From the NCBI GenBank assembly GCA_030596145.1, contig JAUVKS010000136.1, positions 1 to 5,590 of the forward strand: a stretch of 5,590 nucleotides of DNA, written 5' to 3'. Below the pieces are notes generated by a model. That model searched no databases. It saw nothing but the letters and a program-made list of their open reading frames with translations, and was not told the origin of the DNA. The stretch comes from Pseudomonadota bacterium. GTDB lineage: Bacteria > Desulfobacterota > Syntrophia > Syntrophales > JADFWA01. This document shows, in pieces, positions 4,541 through 5,590 of this stretch. A program made the position numbers and the translations under genes. The stretch's first letter is position 1, and each line of letters begins with the position of its first letter.

Positions 4541-5590
4541 ATGGTTACATTCACCAAGATCAAAAACATAGGTATTGTTCTAACAAGATTTGAAGGTACA
4601 GACGGAGTTACTCTCGAAACTAAAAAATGGTGTTACGTATTAGCAGCAATGGGGTATTCCTGTTATTTTTTTACCGGGGCATCCGATTCCGAACCAGAGA
4701 ATACCATGATAGTACCCGAGGCATCATTTGACCATCCTGCCATACAAAGCATTCAGAAGAAATGCTTTGGTAATTTCACCAGGTCATCAAAACTCACCAG
4801 CCGGATACACCGCATGAGAAAAAAACTAAAAGATAATTTATATAACTTCACAGAAAAATATTCAATTGATATGCTTGTTGCCGAGAACGCCCTCACTATT
4901 CCCATGAATATTCCTTTAGGCTTAGCTCTCACCGAATTAATAGCTGAGAAGGCTATTCCCACTATAGCCCATCACCACGATTTCTACTGGGAAAGGGAAA
5001 GATTCATGGTAAACTGCGTTCATGATCTTCTTTCAACGGCTTTTCCCCCTAATCTCCCTTCAATAGAACATGTAGTTATCAACTCTCAAGCCGATAGCAA
5101 TTTAAGTTACCGTACCGGCATATCTCCCCTGATAATTCCCAATGTCTTTCAATATTCGGCAACGGTACCATCCATCGATGACTATAATAAAGATGTAAGA
5201 AAGGATCTAGGACTGGAAGAAGACGACATCTTTTTCCTACAACCAACACGAATAGTTGCAAGAAAGGGTATTGAACATTCCATTGAAGTGCTTAACAGGT
5301 TAAAAAACCCCAAAGCCAAACTTGTGATTACCCATTCCGCAGGCGACGAAGGCATAGAATACCAGAACAGAATAGTCAGTTATGCAAAACTCTTGAAAGT
5401 CCCCCTGATTATCACACCTGAGATCATCAGCAACGAGAGAAAAATTACTCCGGATGGCAAGAAAATATATACCGTCTGGGACATATACCCTCATGCAGAT
5501 TTTGTCACTTACCCTTCATTGTATGAAGGATTTGGAAATGCCTTTCTTGAGGCAATCTTCTTCAAAAAACCGATTCTCGTCAATAGATAT
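4541..5590 (+). CDS. GT4-type glycosyltransferase, possibly of the mannosylglucosylglycerate synthase group (partial, C-terminus outside window)
   Basis: The frame stays open for 350 codons to the window end. The protein has the GT-B layout. The N-terminal Rossmann half starts with NIGIVLTRFEGTDGVTLETK (9-28), where the Gly-rich loop contacts the acceptor or donor. A distinctive HHHDFYWERERF lies at 144-155. The C-terminal half has LQPTRIVARKGIE (233-245), with the Arg/Lys pair usual for nucleotide-sugar phosphate contact, and YEGFGNAFLEA (328-338) with the E-x7-E motif (Glu329, Glu337) of retaining GT4 enzymes. No signal peptide or membrane segment is seen; it should be cytosolic. The HHHDFYWERERF block and overall layout recall enzymes making mannosylglucosylglycerate, a compatible solute, but this is from memory of the family and not proven; a polysaccharide or lipid glycosyltransferase remains possible. 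It follows the MBL gene by 29 bases, so it is probably in the same operon. Arginine codons are mostly AGA (8 of 15), unlike the glutamate synthase genes, which may indicate horizontal transfer. Confidence 0.83.
   Translation, partial: MVTFTKIKNIGIVLTRFEGTDGVTLETKKWCYVLAAMGYSCYFFTGASDSEPENTMIVPEASFDHPAIQSIQKKCFGNFTRSSKLTSRIHRMRKKLKDNLYNFTEKYSIDMLVAENALTIPMNIPLGLALTELIAEKAIPTIAHHHDFYWERERFMVNCVHDLLSTAFPPNLPSIEHVVINSQADSNLSYRTGISPLIIPNVFQYSATVPSIDDYNKDVRKDLGLEEDDIFFLQPTRIVARKGIEHSIEVLNRLKNPKAKLVITHSAGDEGIEYQNRIVSYAKLLKVPLIITPEIISNERKITPDGKKIYTVWDIYPHADFVTYPSLYEGFGNAFLEAIFFKKPILVNRY

Overview
This 5.6 kb window looks like chromosomal DNA from an anaerobic bacterium, and I lean towards a Desulfobacterota-like (deltaproteobacterial) or syntrophic lineage. 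The clues are an archaeal-type split glutamate synthase under a sigma-54-like promoter, a stand-alone PilZ protein, and a glycosyltransferase that resembles mannosylglucosylglycerate-type enzymes. The taxonomic call is inference; no rRNA or other phylogenetic marker is present.

Left part, minus strand (1-2192): two overlapping genes read leftwards. The first (2192 to 1062) is a class II glutamine amidotransferase subunit. The second (1098 to beyond position 1) fuses a two-cluster ferredoxin domain to the FMN-binding barrel of glutamate synthase. Together they fit the archaeal type of glutamate synthase, in which the domains of the large GltB chain are separate proteins. The amidotransferase would release ammonia from glutamine, and the Fe-S/FMN subunit would use it to aminate 2-oxoglutarate. 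The GXGXG subunit expected in such systems is not in the window and may lie to the left.

Divergent control region (2193-2600): AT-rich, with no gene. On the minus strand it carries a 15-of-16 match to the sigma-54 (RpoN) promoter consensus, 37 bases before the amidotransferase start. Two perfect palindromes lie about 129 and 160 bases upstream of the predicted transcription start, centred 31 bp apart. This arrangement suggests enhancer-dependent, probably nitrogen-responsive, control.

Middle, plus strand: a small single-domain PilZ protein (2601-2957) with the c-di-GMP binding residues intact is followed by a 353-base non-coding stretch. That stretch holds a palindrome overlapping a TTGACA-like -35 box and a GC-rich hairpin resembling a dispersed repeat.

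Right part, plus strand (3311-5590): three closely spaced genes probably form one operon. They encode a YjbQ/UPF0047 protein, a metallo-beta-lactamase-fold hydrolase of the RNase Z-like group, and a GT4-type glycosyltransferase cut off by the window end. The glycosyltransferase has distinctly different arginine codon use from the glutamate synthase genes. No CRISPR array, insertion sequence, rRNA or tRNA was seen.
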